A stretch of 64,000 bases of DNA from the NCBI GenBank assembly GCA_020634215.1, contig JACKCD010000003.1:1-64000 (forward strand), given 5' to 3'. The notes beneath the pieces were generated by a model. That model saw only the letters and a program-made list of their open reading frames with translations, did no database searches and was not told the DNA's origin. Positions 41,616 through 49,862 of the stretch are shown here, piece by piece; position 1 is the stretch's first letter, and every line of letters begins with the position of its first letter. Made by a program: the position numbers and the translations under genes. This DNA is from Ardenticatenaceae bacterium (GTDB lineage Bacteria; Chloroflexota; Anaerolineae; Promineifilales; Promineifilaceae).

Positions 41616-41673
41616 CACGCAAAGGCGCAAAGCCGCCAAGCATTTTTCCTTGGCGGCTTTGCGCCTTTGCGTG
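41616..41673. repeat. Perfect 25-bp hairpin (CACGCAAAGGCGC type)
   Basis: Arms 41616-41640 (CACGCAAAGGCGCAAAG...) and 41649-41673 are perfectly complementary around CATTTTTC. Outer arms ATTATCGGAAT/ATTTCCGATAAT extend it to 41594-41695. A degraded relative is at 46033-46098. Confidence 0.92.
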
Positions 41674-41716
41674 AGAAATTCTTATTTCCGATAATCTCTA
41701 TTTTGTAGTTAGAAAA

Positions 41717-41923
41717 CTACTCGCTTTTGTATTCTAGAATATCCCCAGGCTGACAATCTAATGCTTCACAGATTGCTTCAAGCGTTGAAAAACGGACAGC
41801 TTTTGCTTTGCCATTTTTCAAGATGGAGAGATTGGCCATGGTTATGCCAACTTTCTCTGCAAGCTCCGTCACACTCATTTTTCTTTTAGCCAGCATGACA
41901 TCAATATTAACTATTATCGCCAT
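41717..41923 (-). CDS. XRE/Cro-type HTH regulator (YozG-like)
   Basis: A 68-residue single-domain regulator: MAIIVNIDVMLAKRKMSVTE, helix-turn-helix LAEKVGITMANLSILKNGK, and the end CEALDCQPGDILEYKSE, exact hallmarks of small YozG-like Cro/C1 proteins that pair with DUF2975 membrane proteins. It lies 9 bases after the DUF2975 gene on the same strand. Probably represses or controls the pair in response to a membrane signal; target unknown. Confidence 0.9.
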   Translation of the reverse strand: MAIIVNIDVMLAKRKMSVTELAEKVGITMANLSILKNGKAKAVRFSTLEAICEALDCQPGDILEYKSE

Positions 41924-41932
41924 TATTGCCCC

Positions 41933-42409
41933 TTATACCGTTAAATCATTTTCCGATTTGATGTCTATGGCATTTTGTAGAAGGCTTTGAAAAACAGCCG
42001 CAGCCGTGGCAATGACGATAGACGCAAAAATAGTAACAATGCTTAAGCCAGTTACACCAGCCGGATCGTCGCCTTGCACAAACAACCGTACGTAAAGGAT
42101 TCCAAGCATAATGAAACCACTGAAAGCGATGGCACAATATTTTATTTTTCCCACAGCGTTTACCGATGGTTGAGAGAAAACTTTATCGCTGTCAATGTAA
42201 CCTAAAAGCTTGAACCCTTGATATAACCCGACAAAAAATGGGATTGAACCGATGAACGTATAGATAATCAGCGGATCTTTATAAATACTAATCAGATCTA
42301 AGTTGGCCGCTCTGCCTTCAAGTTGAGGAAACCAAATCAGCCATGCCAAGGCTACGATGGCGATAAGACAAATGACAAACTTTAAGAATAACGTTGAACC
42401 TTTTTTCAT
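41933..42409 (-). CDS. DUF2975 membrane protein
   Basis: A 158-residue protein with four transmembrane helices (about 8-27, 47-65, 88-108, 120-142) and the family's cytoplasmic VFSQPSVNAVGKIKYCA loop. DUF2975 proteins are nearly always coupled to a small HTH regulator, as here. AT-rich. Transcribed from the promoter at 42443-42470. SD-like GGTGAGG in the leader. Confidence 0.88.
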   Translation of the reverse strand: MKKGSTLFLKFVICLIAIVALAWLIWFPQLEGRAANLDLISIYKDPLIIYTFIGSIPFFVGLYQGFKLLGYIDSDKVFSQPSVNAVGKIKYCAIAFSGFIMLGILYVRLFVQGDDPAGVTGLSIVTIFASIVIATAAAVFQSLLQNAIDIKSENDLTV

Positions 42410-42442
42410 GGGTAATGCCTCACCTAATAGTAAGATTGCTAT

Positions 42443-42470
42443 ATTGTAATAATGATTTATTGTTTGTCAA
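42443..42470 (-). promoter_or_regulatory. Promoter of the DUF2975/HTH pair
   Basis: Minus strand TTGACA (42465-42470), 16-bp AT-rich spacer, TACAAT (42443-42448); start codon 34 bases downstream. Confidence 0.65.
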
Positions 42471-42687
42471 TATATTATTATTGTTATTCGTGATTTGACT
42501 AAGCTGGGCAACGCTTTGTCTTGACGGCAGCGTTGGCAAGTTTGGCTATTGTGGAGGTGGGGTAAGAGGAAAACGGCCGTTTCAGTCCAGAACCACTCTC
42601 CCTTCTACACATGGCCCATTAAATTGACAACAAAGAACATGCGTTCTACAATCATCAGCATATGATGAATCCTAAAGAGGAGTAAAT

Positions 42688-43341
42688 ATGACAATTCAAG
42701 ATTTTGCTCATCCCCCTATTGTAACCAAGGAGGAGTGGCTGGCAGCCCGAGAGAGGCTGTTGATTCACGAGAAGGAAGCGACCAAGCACCTCGACCGCGT
42801 CCACGCTGAGCGCCGCCGACTGCCCATGGTAAAGCTCGATAAGGTATATACCTTTACTGGCCCCGATGGTAAGCGCACCCTGGGCGATTTGTTTGAGGGT
42901 CGTCACCAACTCATTGTTTACCATTTTATGTTCGACCCCAATTGGGACAATGGTTGTATTGGCTGTACTGGATTTGTAAACGACTTGGGCGATTTATCAG
43001 AACTGGCAGCTCGTGACACCGCCTTTGTGCTTATCTCGCGGGCATCATCAGACAAACTCCAGGCATACCAAACAAAAATGGGCTGGAAACTGCCCTGGTA
43101 TTCCTCTTTTCACTCAGACTTTAATCAAGATTTCCAGGTGACAGTCGAGGGTGGTGAGCGACATGGCTTAAGCGTCTTCTTTCGTATGGGAGAGGAACTA
43201 TTTCATACCTACTCCACATATAATCGCGGTTGTGAATCGCTAAGCGATGTCTATAGGTTGCTTGATATGACCTCCTACGGCCGGCAAGAAGATTGGGAAG
43301 ATTCACCGGCCGGCTGGCCGCAGCGTCCCACCTATGGTTAA
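42688..43341 (+). CDS. DUF899 family (thioredoxin-fold-like) protein
   Basis: A 217-residue protein, ATG at 42688 preceded by AGAGGAG. Family landmarks: TKEEWLAARERLLIHEKEATKHLDRVHAERRRLPMV at the start (part), FEGRHQLIVYHFMFDPNWDNGCIGC with the conserved cysteines, LISRASSDKLQAYQTKMGW, and DMTSYGRQEDWEDSPAGWPQ at the end. DUF899 proteins have a thioredoxin-like fold and unknown reaction. No palindrome in the gene. Confidence 0.92.
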   Translation: MTIQDFAHPPIVTKEEWLAARERLLIHEKEATKHLDRVHAERRRLPMVKLDKVYTFTGPDGKRTLGDLFEGRHQLIVYHFMFDPNWDNGCIGCTGFVNDLGDLSELAARDTAFVLISRASSDKLQAYQTKMGWKLPWYSSFHSDFNQDFQVTVEGGERHGLSVFFRMGEELFHTYSTYNRGCESLSDVYRLLDMTSYGRQEDWEDSPAGWPQRPTYG

Positions 43342-43418
43342 GACGTTGCCCCATCATTGTGTCTGTTTAATCAGCGGTGACTAGCTTTGTCACGCTTCAA
43401 CATTGGGGAAATTCAGCA

Positions 43419-44015
43419 ATGAGAAAAATTATTGTCCTTGAACATCTCTCCCTCGATGGAATTATCCAAGCACCAGGCGGACCGGAAGAAGATACCAGCG
43501 GTGGCTTTGCCTACGGTGGGTGGATAGGCTCCTATTCTGACGCAGTTCTGGGAGCAGCCCTGAGGAAGCGGATGAACATGCCATTCGACCTGTTGTTAGG
43601 GCGCACAACCTTTGAAATTTGGGAGCCATATTGGCCGCAACATGCAGACGTATGGCCGGGTGTGAATACGGCTACCAAGTATGTTGCCTCCAACACCCGA
43701 ACGTCCAGCCAATGGCAGCCATCCCTGTTTTTAAACGGCGATATTGCCACCCAAGTCGCCGAAATCAAGCAGCAACCAGGGCCGGACTTGAACGTTTGGG
43801 GCAGCGGCAATCTGCTCCAGACGCTTATCAAACATGATTTGATTGATGGGTTCTGGCTGATGATCTATCCAATAACGTTGGGCGGTGGCAAACGCCTGTT
43901 TGCCGATGGCACGATTCCCGCCGCGTTCCAGGTGACGGAAAGCCAAATCTGCCCAAGTGGTGTGATTGTGGTGAATTATGAGCGTGCCGGTGCGGTCTTG
44001 AAAGGAGAAATTTAG
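43419..44015 (+). CDS. Dihydrofolate reductase family protein (RibD C-terminal-like)
   Basis: A 198-residue protein starting at the ATG at 43419. It has the YwjB/YyaP-like pattern: KIIVLEHLSLDGIIQAPGGP at the start, LLGRTTFEIWEPYWP, WGSGNLLQTLIKHDLIDGFWLMIYPITLGGGKRLF and a closing strand. These proteins bind NADPH but their substrates are unknown. Its stop codon shares one base with the GTG of the next gene. A piece of a second copy of its 3' end is found at 44415-44500. Confidence 0.88.
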   Translation: MRKIIVLEHLSLDGIIQAPGGPEEDTSGGFAYGGWIGSYSDAVLGAALRKRMNMPFDLLLGRTTFEIWEPYWPQHADVWPGVNTATKYVASNTRTSSQWQPSLFLNGDIATQVAEIKQQPGPDLNVWGSGNLLQTLIKHDLIDGFWLMIYPITLGGGKRLFADGTIPAAFQVTESQICPSGVIVVNYERAGAVLKGEI

Positions 44016-44344
44016 TGACTGAAGAATTAGTACCTATCTTCTATGTGAAAGACGCTCAACAGACGGCCAAGTGGTATGCCCGTCTTGGCTTCTTGGTTGA
44101 AGGCGAACACCGCTTTGCACCCCATTTGCCTTTATACCTCTTTCTCCGCCGGGGACACCTCGCTCTTCATCTCTCTGAGCATAAAGGAGATGCTCGCCCT
44201 CATTCGCTGGTCTACTTCTATGTAGATGACGTTGATACAATTTCTGCCGAATTTGACAGCCCAGTTTATGATCAGCCGTGGGCGCGTGAGGTTCAATTGA
44301 CAGACCCAGATGGCAATCGCTGGCGTATAGGTCAACGAAAATAG
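44015..44344 (+). CDS. VOC-family (glyoxalase/bleomycin-resistance-like) protein
   Basis: A 109-residue protein with a GTG start overlapping the preceding stop by one base. ELVPIFYVKDAQQTAKWYARLGF and VYFYVDDVDTISAEF give the paired beta-alpha-beta units of the VOC fold; VQLTDPDGNRWRIGQ is the usual end. Small single-domain members often bind antibiotics or metal-dependent substrates as dimers. Translationally coupled to the DHFR-like gene. Confidence 0.85.
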   Translation: MTEELVPIFYVKDAQQTAKWYARLGFLVEGEHRFAPHLPLYLFLRRGHLALHLSEHKGDARPHSLVYFYVDDVDTISAEFDSPVYDQPWAREVQLTDPDGNRWRIGQRK

Positions 44345-44372
44345 TTAAGTAATCGTCTAGCAATAAGCTCAG

Positions 44373-44500
44373 CAAGAAGTTCAACCTCTCTGCAGGGGTG
44401 AACCTCTACATCGCTCATTCAAAGTGACAGAAAGCCAAATTGACCCCAACGGGGTTATGATGGCGAATTACAAGCGTGCTGGCGTAATCTCAACCGGAGG
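44373..44500 (+). pseudogene. Remnant of a duplicated DHFR-family 3' end, with a repeat
   Basis: AAGAAGTTCAACCTC (44375) is a degraded relative of the hairpin at 18339. It is followed from about 44418 by a frame reading FKVTESQIDPNGVMMANYKRAG, which matches the C-terminus of the DHFR-like protein at 43419 (FQVTESQICPSGVIVVNYERAG). Only the last 25 codons remain, just upstream of the next gene. Confidence 0.7.
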
Positions 44501-44504
44501 TTGG

Positions 44505-45191
44505 ATGAATAACCGTATGCGGGTAACGCTAGAAAGTGGATCAAAGGGCAAGAAGGTGGTGGCCATAGCCATTGATTGGCCTGGCCTTGAGCGCGGAGCC
44601 AAGACCGAGTTAGAGGCAATCGAAAAGCTGCGTGCCTACATGCCGCGCTATTCACAGGTGGCCGAGTTGGCTGACATGCAAGCAGCATTCGACCCTATTC
44701 AGCACATTGACGTGGTCGAGCAGTATCCAGGCACAGGATCAACTGATTTTTGGGGCATCTCGTTCGCGTTTTCGAGTATTGACAAACAGGACATGTCGGA
44801 TGACGAATTGGAACGCGAGCTGAGGCTGATGCAGGCGTGCTGGGCATTTTTCGACGATGTGCGCGGGCGGGTGTCGGCTGAGATGCAGAAGGGACCCCGA
44901 GGGGGAGGGCGAGACCGAGATCAGATCGTCCGTCATACGTTGGCTGCCGAGCAAGATTGGGCGAAGGGAGTCGGTGTGATCGCCCCCGGCGATGTGATGC
45001 TCACCGACGAGGGGCTAAAAGGCTATCGTGCTGCCTATTGCCAGGCAATTCGGGATTACCACGCACAGGGCAAGTGGGCTGGCAAGAGGTCTCCTTGGCC
45101 GCTGCGGTACCTGATTCGGCACACGGCCTTTCATACCCTGGATCACGCTTGGGAAATGGAAGACAAGGATTTGACATTCAAAGAGGCGTAA
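44505..45191 (+). CDS. Conserved protein of unknown function with DinB-like C-terminus
   Basis: A 228-residue protein from the ATG at 44505, preceded by GGAGG 5 bases away; the frame is open further upstream only because of the DHFR remnant. Residues MRVTLESGSKGKKVVAIAID..LERGAKTELEAIEKL form a compact start, and the C-terminal half ends LIRHTAFHTLDHAWEMEDKDL, in which the His residues resemble a DinB-like bundle. It belongs to a conserved hypothetical family; function unknown. Confidence 0.75.
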   Translation: MNNRMRVTLESGSKGKKVVAIAIDWPGLERGAKTELEAIEKLRAYMPRYSQVAELADMQAAFDPIQHIDVVEQYPGTGSTDFWGISFAFSSIDKQDMSDDELERELRLMQACWAFFDDVRGRVSAEMQKGPRGGGRDRDQIVRHTLAAEQDWAKGVGVIAPGDVMLTDEGLKGYRAAYCQAIRDYHAQGKWAGKRSPWPLRYLIRHTAFHTLDHAWEMEDKDLTFKEA

Positions 45192-45226
45192 CGGGGAGTA
45201 CGCTGCTAGGAGTGGCAAGGCGAAAC

Positions 45227-45904
45227 ATGATGAAATTTCTGCTCACTTCTGCGGGTATCAAAAACGCTAGTATCCACAACGCGCTGGTTGAACTGCTGGG
45301 CAAACCGATTGCCGAGTGCAACGCCCTCTGCATACCCACTGCGTCATATGGGCATCGCATGGTCAGTCCAGTCATGGCCTGGCAGTTCATCAGCGGGCAG
45401 GAAAAAGACACGCCCATGGTCGAACTGGGGTGGAACTCGGTGGGCATTTTGGAGCTTACCGCCCTGCCCAGCATTGAGAAAGAACGCTGGGTCTCCTGGG
45501 TTCAAGAGGCAGATGTTTTGCTGGTAAACGGCGGTGATCCTCTTTATTTATGCTACTGGATGCGGCAGTCTGGGTTGGCAGACCTCTTGCCATCGCTGCA
45601 TCAGACGGTTTGGGTGGGGCTGAGCGCCGGAAGCATGGTGATGACTCCCCGCATCGGTGAGGAATTCGTGGGCTGGAAGCCGCCTACAGGTGGGGATGAA
45701 ACATTGGGTTTGGTCGGTTTTTCGATATTTCCGCATCTGGGTCACGAAATGCTGCCGCACAACACGCTGGCAAATGCCGAAAAATGGGCTGCCAAGCTAT
45801 CGGTGCCAGCATATGCGATGGATGATGAGACTGCCATCAAGGTGGTGGGTGATGCCGTTGAAGTCATTTCTGAGGGGCATTGGAAACGATTGAGACCCAT
45901 ATAA
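45227..45904 (+). CDS. Peptidase E (S51)-like / type 1 glutamine-amidotransferase-like protein
   Basis: A 225-residue protein; ATG at 45227 just after the preceding gene. KFLLTSAGIKN at the start, LLVNGGDPLYLCYWM, and the nucleophile motif GLSAGSMVM (Ser in the elbow) fit peptidase E, which cuts Asp-X dipeptides or acts on related substrates. A His in FPHLGHEM could be the triad base. A 15-bp perfect hairpin follows the stop codon. Confidence 0.85.
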   Translation: MMKFLLTSAGIKNASIHNALVELLGKPIAECNALCIPTASYGHRMVSPVMAWQFISGQEKDTPMVELGWNSVGILELTALPSIEKERWVSWVQEADVLLVNGGDPLYLCYWMRQSGLADLLPSLHQTVWVGLSAGSMVMTPRIGEEFVGWKPPTGGDETLGLVGFSIFPHLGHEMLPHNTLANAEKWAAKLSVPAYAMDDETAIKVVGDAVEVISEGHWKRLRPI

Positions 45905-45954
45905 GACATGGCCTGAAGAAGCATAGCAACGAGATTGAGATAACTTGCCTGGTT

Positions 45955-45988
45955 AGATTGGTTCAATCTCCGAAGATTGAACCAATCT
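45955..45988. repeat. Perfect 15-bp hairpin AGATTGGTTCAATCT
   Basis: AGATTGGTTCAATCT (45955-45969), loop CCGA, AGATTGAACCAATCT (45974-45988). Same style as the double palindrome at 18339. No U-run, so a repeat more than a classical terminator. Confidence 0.85.
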
Positions 45989-46032
45989 CGACCGGGGTCT
46001 ACAAACAACTGGTCGGGCGAATGACTAGAAGG

Positions 46033-46098
46033 ATCACGCAAAGCCGCAAAGCCGCCAAGGTACAGCATTTTTCTTTGCGCCTTTGCGCCTTTGCATGA
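46033..46098. repeat. CACGCAAAG-type repeat, diverged copy
   Basis: TCACGCAAAGCCGCAAAGCC faces TTTGCGCCTTTGCGCC, imperfectly; relative of the 25-bp hairpin at 41616. Confidence 0.75.
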
Positions 46099-46135
46099 AA
46101 CTCCCTGACAGATTGTTTGCACAACAAGATTGTAG

Positions 46136-46263
46136 CCAAAATTTGCCAACTCCCCCTATCTTGCCGACAATACGCCCATCGTTCTCAAAATACCACAGGT
46201 CGCCAGCAGACAAGAGGGATGAAGCTTCTGTTTGGGCGATGACAACCTTTATGGAGATGAGTT
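46136..46263 (+). repeat. Long imperfect direct repeat, right copy
   Basis: Matches 41284-41402 (see there). It runs up to the start codon of the extracellular nuclease gene and supplies its ribosome site (GGAGATGAGTT). Confidence 0.75.
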
Positions 46264-48696
46264 ATGTTCCGGTTCATCACCCTGCTCATTTTGCTTATTA
46301 CCCCCATTTGGCAAACAACGCCACCACCAGCCTTGCGGCTAACAGAGGTTTTTTACGACACGCCCGGCGATGATGCACAGGAGGAGTGGGTGGAGTTGGT
46401 GAGCTGGGAAACGGCCGTTTATGACCTCAGCGACATCAAATTAGGCGACGAAGAAAAGGCGGGTGGCTCGGAGGGGATGTACCGCTTCCCCGTTGGCGCG
46501 ACCATTGACCCCGGACAGGTGATTGTGGTGGCACAAACGGCCGTTGGTTACGCCAACCTCACCGGCACCCTGCCCGACTACGAGTTTGCCGAGAGCCACC
46601 CCGACGTACCTAACATGCGCCGCTTCCCCATTTGGGCCAGCGGCGATTTGGCACTGGGCAACGGCGGCGACGATGTACTGCTGCTCGACGAACGCAACCA
46701 AATCATTGATGCCATCAGCTATGGTGATAGCACCGCCGTGCTGGCTCCCGCCATTGGCAGCGTCCTCACCGGACAAAGCGTCGAGCGCATTCCCGCCAAC
46801 TGCGACAGCGACACCGCCGCCGACTGGCAGCCACAAACGCGCCCCACCCCCGGCCAAATCACTCTTGACGGGGCGTGTGCTGAGGTTGTCACCGCCGCCG
46901 ATTTGGAAACGCTGCCCCCCATCGGCACCATCCAAAGCCGCCGCGATGCGTCGCCGCTGCTCAACCAAATCGTCACTTTTCGCGGCGTTGTCACCGGGCT
47001 GCACGCCGACCGCAACGCCAGCGGCATTACCTACTACACCCTGTTTGTGCAGGATTTGCCCGGCACCGAGGATGGCGACCCAGCGACTTCTGATGCCATC
47101 GCCGTCTTTTTGGGGCGGCAGCGGCCAGCAGCGCAGGTGGGGGATCAGGTGCGGGTGCGTGGGCAGATTACCGAATTTTTTGGGCTGACCGAGGTAGACG
47201 ACAACAACATTGAGGTGCGGGTGGAGGCGAGCGACGTGCCGTTGCCCGACCCCCTGCCACTGCCAACGGCAGGCGATTTGGAGCCGTTGGAGGGGATGCG
47301 GGTGAGGGTGGCAGAAACGGCCGTTGTTGTCAACCCCACCTACCGCAGTTGCGGCTTTGCCGTTCGCACCGCGCCCGGTCGCCCGCTGCGGCGGCAGGCC
47401 AGCGATGTCGTGGGCGGCATCATCCCCGTCCTGCACCACAGCGAAACCGACGACTGCGGCGACTTCCCCGATGTGAAAACGGGCGACAAGATTAGCGGGC
47501 TGGCGGGGCCGCTGACCTATAACTTTGATGAATTCAAAATTGTCTTGCAGCAACCCGACGCGCTGACCATCGTCCCCGCCCCGCTGCCGCCGCTGCCCGT
47601 GCCGCCTGTTCTCACCGAACAACAGTTTAGCCTCGCCAGCTTTAACATGGAAAATCTGTTTGACACCGTGGACGACACCGGCAACGATGCCGAACCCAAA
47701 CCCACCGCCGCCCAGCTTGCCGCCAAAGAGGGCAAAATCGCGCAGACGATTGCCCTAGCGCTGGGCTGCCCGACCTTGATTGGGGTGCAGGAGGTGGAAA
47801 ACGAGGCGTTGCTGGCGCAGGTGGCAGCGCGGCTGGAGCCGGATTGTGGTTTTGCCTATGCCGTGACCCACCGCGAGAGTGCCGACGGGCGCGGCATTGA
47901 CGTGGCGTTGCTGAGTGACCCGCGCCGGGTGACGGTGGTGAGCGCAGCACTGCGGCAAGGGTGTACGCGGATAGCCACGGGGATTGTGGACAGCAGCATC
48001 ACCTGCGGGGCGGGGGAGCAGCCGCTTTTTTCCCGCCCGCCGCTGGAGGTTGAGGTGGTGGTTAACGGCCGTTCCTACACCCTCTTCATCAACCATTTCA
48101 AATCGAAGCGCGGCGGCGAGGCAGAAACGGCCCCCAGTCGGCTGGCGCAGGCGTATCACCTCAACGGGCTGGTCAACGAGCGGCTGGCCGCCGACCCCAC
48201 AGCGCGGCTGATTGTCCTGGGCGACCTCAACGATTATGAGGGTTCGCCCTCGACGCTGGCGATGCAGGAGCCAAACGGCCGTTTAATCAACGCCCTCGCC
48301 CTCATCCCCGACGAGCAACGCTACAGCTTTATCTTTGGCGGCGTGTCGCAGCTTATTGATGCCATCTTGCTCTCCCCGGCGCTGGCCGAGGAGCTGGTGA
48401 CGGCCACTATTCCCCATGTCAACGCCGACTTCCCCGATAGCTGGGCGGCCGACCCCGACCTCCTCTTCCGCAGTGCCGACCACGACCCGCCGCTGGTAGT
48501 ACTGGCACTTCCTGTTGCGGAAGAAGTGATTTTGCCGGAGCCGACGGTTGTTGTGGCTGTGGAAACGGCCGTTTCTCCCGCGCCGGTGGTGGAGCCGGAT
48601 GGGTGGGATTGGTGGTGGGTTGTGGTTGTAGGGGTTGTTGCTTTTGGGGTGGGGGGAACGGCCGTTTATTGGTGGAAAAAACGAGCCACACCATGA
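46264..48696 (+). CDS. Secreted, membrane-anchored nuclease with lamin-tail and EEP domains (ExeM/NucH-like)
   Basis: An 810-residue protein. Signal peptide 1-20 (MFRFITLLILLITPIWQ); a lamin-tail domain at about 25-170 (LRLTEVFYDTPGDDAQEEWVEL); an OB-like domain around 225-330; an endonuclease/exonuclease/phosphatase domain at about 455-745 with GVQEVENEALL (catalytic Glu), LIVLGDLNDYEGSP and SADHDPP (Asp-His); and a C-terminal transmembrane helix (about 778-800) with a basic KK tail. It matches extracellular DNases that help biofilm turnover or phosphate gain. Seven palindromes fall in it, mostly as ETAV/QTAV in loops and one just before the membrane helix. Confidence 0.9.
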   Translation: MFRFITLLILLITPIWQTTPPPALRLTEVFYDTPGDDAQEEWVELVSWETAVYDLSDIKLGDEEKAGGSEGMYRFPVGATIDPGQVIVVAQTAVGYANLTGTLPDYEFAESHPDVPNMRRFPIWASGDLALGNGGDDVLLLDERNQIIDAISYGDSTAVLAPAIGSVLTGQSVERIPANCDSDTAADWQPQTRPTPGQITLDGACAEVVTAADLETLPPIGTIQSRRDASPLLNQIVTFRGVVTGLHADRNASGITYYTLFVQDLPGTEDGDPATSDAIAVFLGRQRPAAQVGDQVRVRGQITEFFGLTEVDDNNIEVRVEASDVPLPDPLPLPTAGDLEPLEGMRVRVAETAVVVNPTYRSCGFAVRTAPGRPLRRQASDVVGGIIPVLHHSETDDCGDFPDVKTGDKISGLAGPLTYNFDEFKIVLQQPDALTIVPAPLPPLPVPPVLTEQQFSLASFNMENLFDTVDDTGNDAEPKPTAAQLAAKEGKIAQTIALALGCPTLIGVQEVENEALLAQVAARLEPDCGFAYAVTHRESADGRGIDVALLSDPRRVTVVSAALRQGCTRIATGIVDSSITCGAGEQPLFSRPPLEVEVVVNGRSYTLFINHFKSKRGGEAETAPSRLAQAYHLNGLVNERLAADPTARLIVLGDLNDYEGSPSTLAMQEPNGRLINALALIPDEQRYSFIFGGVSQLIDAILLSPALAEELVTATIPHVNADFPDSWAADPDLLFRSADHDPPLVVLALPVAEEVILPEPTVVVAVETAVSPAPVVEPDGWDWWWVVVVGVVAFGVGGTAVYWWKKRATP

Positions 48697-48719
48697 CAAT
48701 CAACGCTGATACGCCTGTG

Positions 48720-48748
48720 TTGAAAGGTGTTACCAACTTCTGTATACT
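48720..48748 (+). promoter_or_regulatory. Promoter of the HsdR-like gene
   Basis: TTGAAA (48720-48725), 17-bp spacer, TATACT (48743-48748). Confidence 0.6.
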
Positions 48749-48779
48749 GTTTTTGCGTGTTTTAATTGTTCAATAAATA

Positions 48780-49862
48780 TTGGCTTGCTTAATTCATATG
48801 CCAAAAGAGAAGGTTAAAAAAACCATGCGATTTCAAAGTCCGCTAAGTAATCTCTGTGATGTGCTAATTCAAATTCAAGAATCTGCCAATTTGTATAAAA
48901 CCACCTTGTCAAGAAATGAAGCAGCAACACGAGCCGTACTTATTGACCCGGTTTTACGAGCATTAGGTTGGAATACAGCAAATACGAATATGGTTGAAGT
49001 CGAAAAAACAATTGACCAAGTTCGAGCCGATTATGCCTTATATGACGGTAATCAAATACCGCAAATTATTGTTGAAGCAAAAGCGCTGGGTACCAACCTT
49101 GATCAGAAAAAACTGATAATGGCACTTGTAAATTACGCTTTCAGTTTTGGATTGGAAGATATATTTCTCACAGATGGGTTAATTTGGGAACACTTTGACA
49201 AATTTCAGCCAGGAAAACTTGAACCTACCCGTGTGTTGAGCATCGTGGATGATAGTCCCGTGGATTGTGCAGCCTATCTGGTACAACATTTAGATGCCGC
49301 AAAATATTGGCCAATTGAACAGACAATTGATGTTTTGTCACAACGTATCGAAGAATTAGAAAGCACAGTGGCTACCTTGCAAAAAAGTATTACAATACTA
49401 ACAACTCAGGCGATAAATATCCAAACCAGTTTGCAACCTGTGCTAACTGCCCCGCAGGAAGTAATAGAACAATCGGAAGATCTCGAGTTTGTGTCACTGG
49501 ATCAATTAGATGAAATCGCAGGCAAGAAGCCATCGCACTATCAATTACCAGATGGAACAGTTTTGAAAATCAAGACTTGGAAAGATATTTTGCGCGAAAG
49601 CTGTCAGTTTGCACTGAAGCATAACGCTTCTATTCCCATCCCATTACCTGATAGAGTCGGCAGAAAAGTTTCTTTGATAAGCTACGATAAACCGACGAAG
49701 GGGTTGGCCTTTTTTACGGAAGAATATAACGGAAAGACCGTTTACGTTTATGTGAACTATGATTCGTATAATTGTGTGGCAAATGCTATATATATTCTGG
49801 GACAAGTACCAAAATCTTTGATGCTTTCTCAACCTGCAATCGTACTAGATAGATCGCAGTGA
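48780..49862 (+). CDS. Orphan type I restriction enzyme HsdR N-terminal-like nuclease protein
   Basis: A 360-residue protein (starts at 48798 or 48825 are also possible). Residues about 45-115 form the HsdR_N nuclease fold: NEAATRAVLIDPVLRALGW, then RADYALYDG (Asp) and PQIIVEAKALG (ExK), the PD-(D/E)xK set. After a short coiled coil (about 183-215) the C-terminal part (about 245-350) is a different, unnamed domain. No helicase, methylase or specificity gene is near, so this is not a complete type I system; such free-standing proteins are common and may be defence-related. AT-rich and without the palindrome. Confidence 0.82.
   Translation: MACLIHMPKEKVKKTMRFQSPLSNLCDVLIQIQESANLYKTTLSRNEAATRAVLIDPVLRALGWNTANTNMVEVEKTIDQVRADYALYDGNQIPQIIVEAKALGTNLDQKKLIMALVNYAFSFGLEDIFLTDGLIWEHFDKFQPGKLEPTRVLSIVDDSPVDCAAYLVQHLDAAKYWPIEQTIDVLSQRIEELESTVATLQKSITILTTQAINIQTSLQPVLTAPQEVIEQSEDLEFVSLDQLDEIAGKKPSHYQLPDGTVLKIKTWKDILRESCQFALKHNASIPIPLPDRVGRKVSLISYDKPTKGLAFFTEEYNGKTVYVYVNYDSYNCVANAIYILGQVPKSLMLSQPAIVLDRSQ

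Larger units (their letters stand above)
41180..41716. other. Gene-free stretch with repeats
   Basis: About 540 bases with no credible gene; short open frames here lack ribosome sites. It holds two palindromes (41215 and 41500), a 120-bp sequence repeated at 46136, and the perfect 25-bp hairpin at 41616. Confidence 0.7.
45905..46263. other. Gene-free stretch with hairpin and direct repeat
   Basis: No gene is visible in these 359 bases. Contents in order: hairpin 45955-45988, CACGCAAAG-type repeat 46033-46098, and the right copy of the long direct repeat 46136-46263. Confidence 0.7.

Noticed and set aside
48780..49862. A complete type I restriction-modification system
   Set aside because: No helicase part, methylase or specificity subunit is present within reach.
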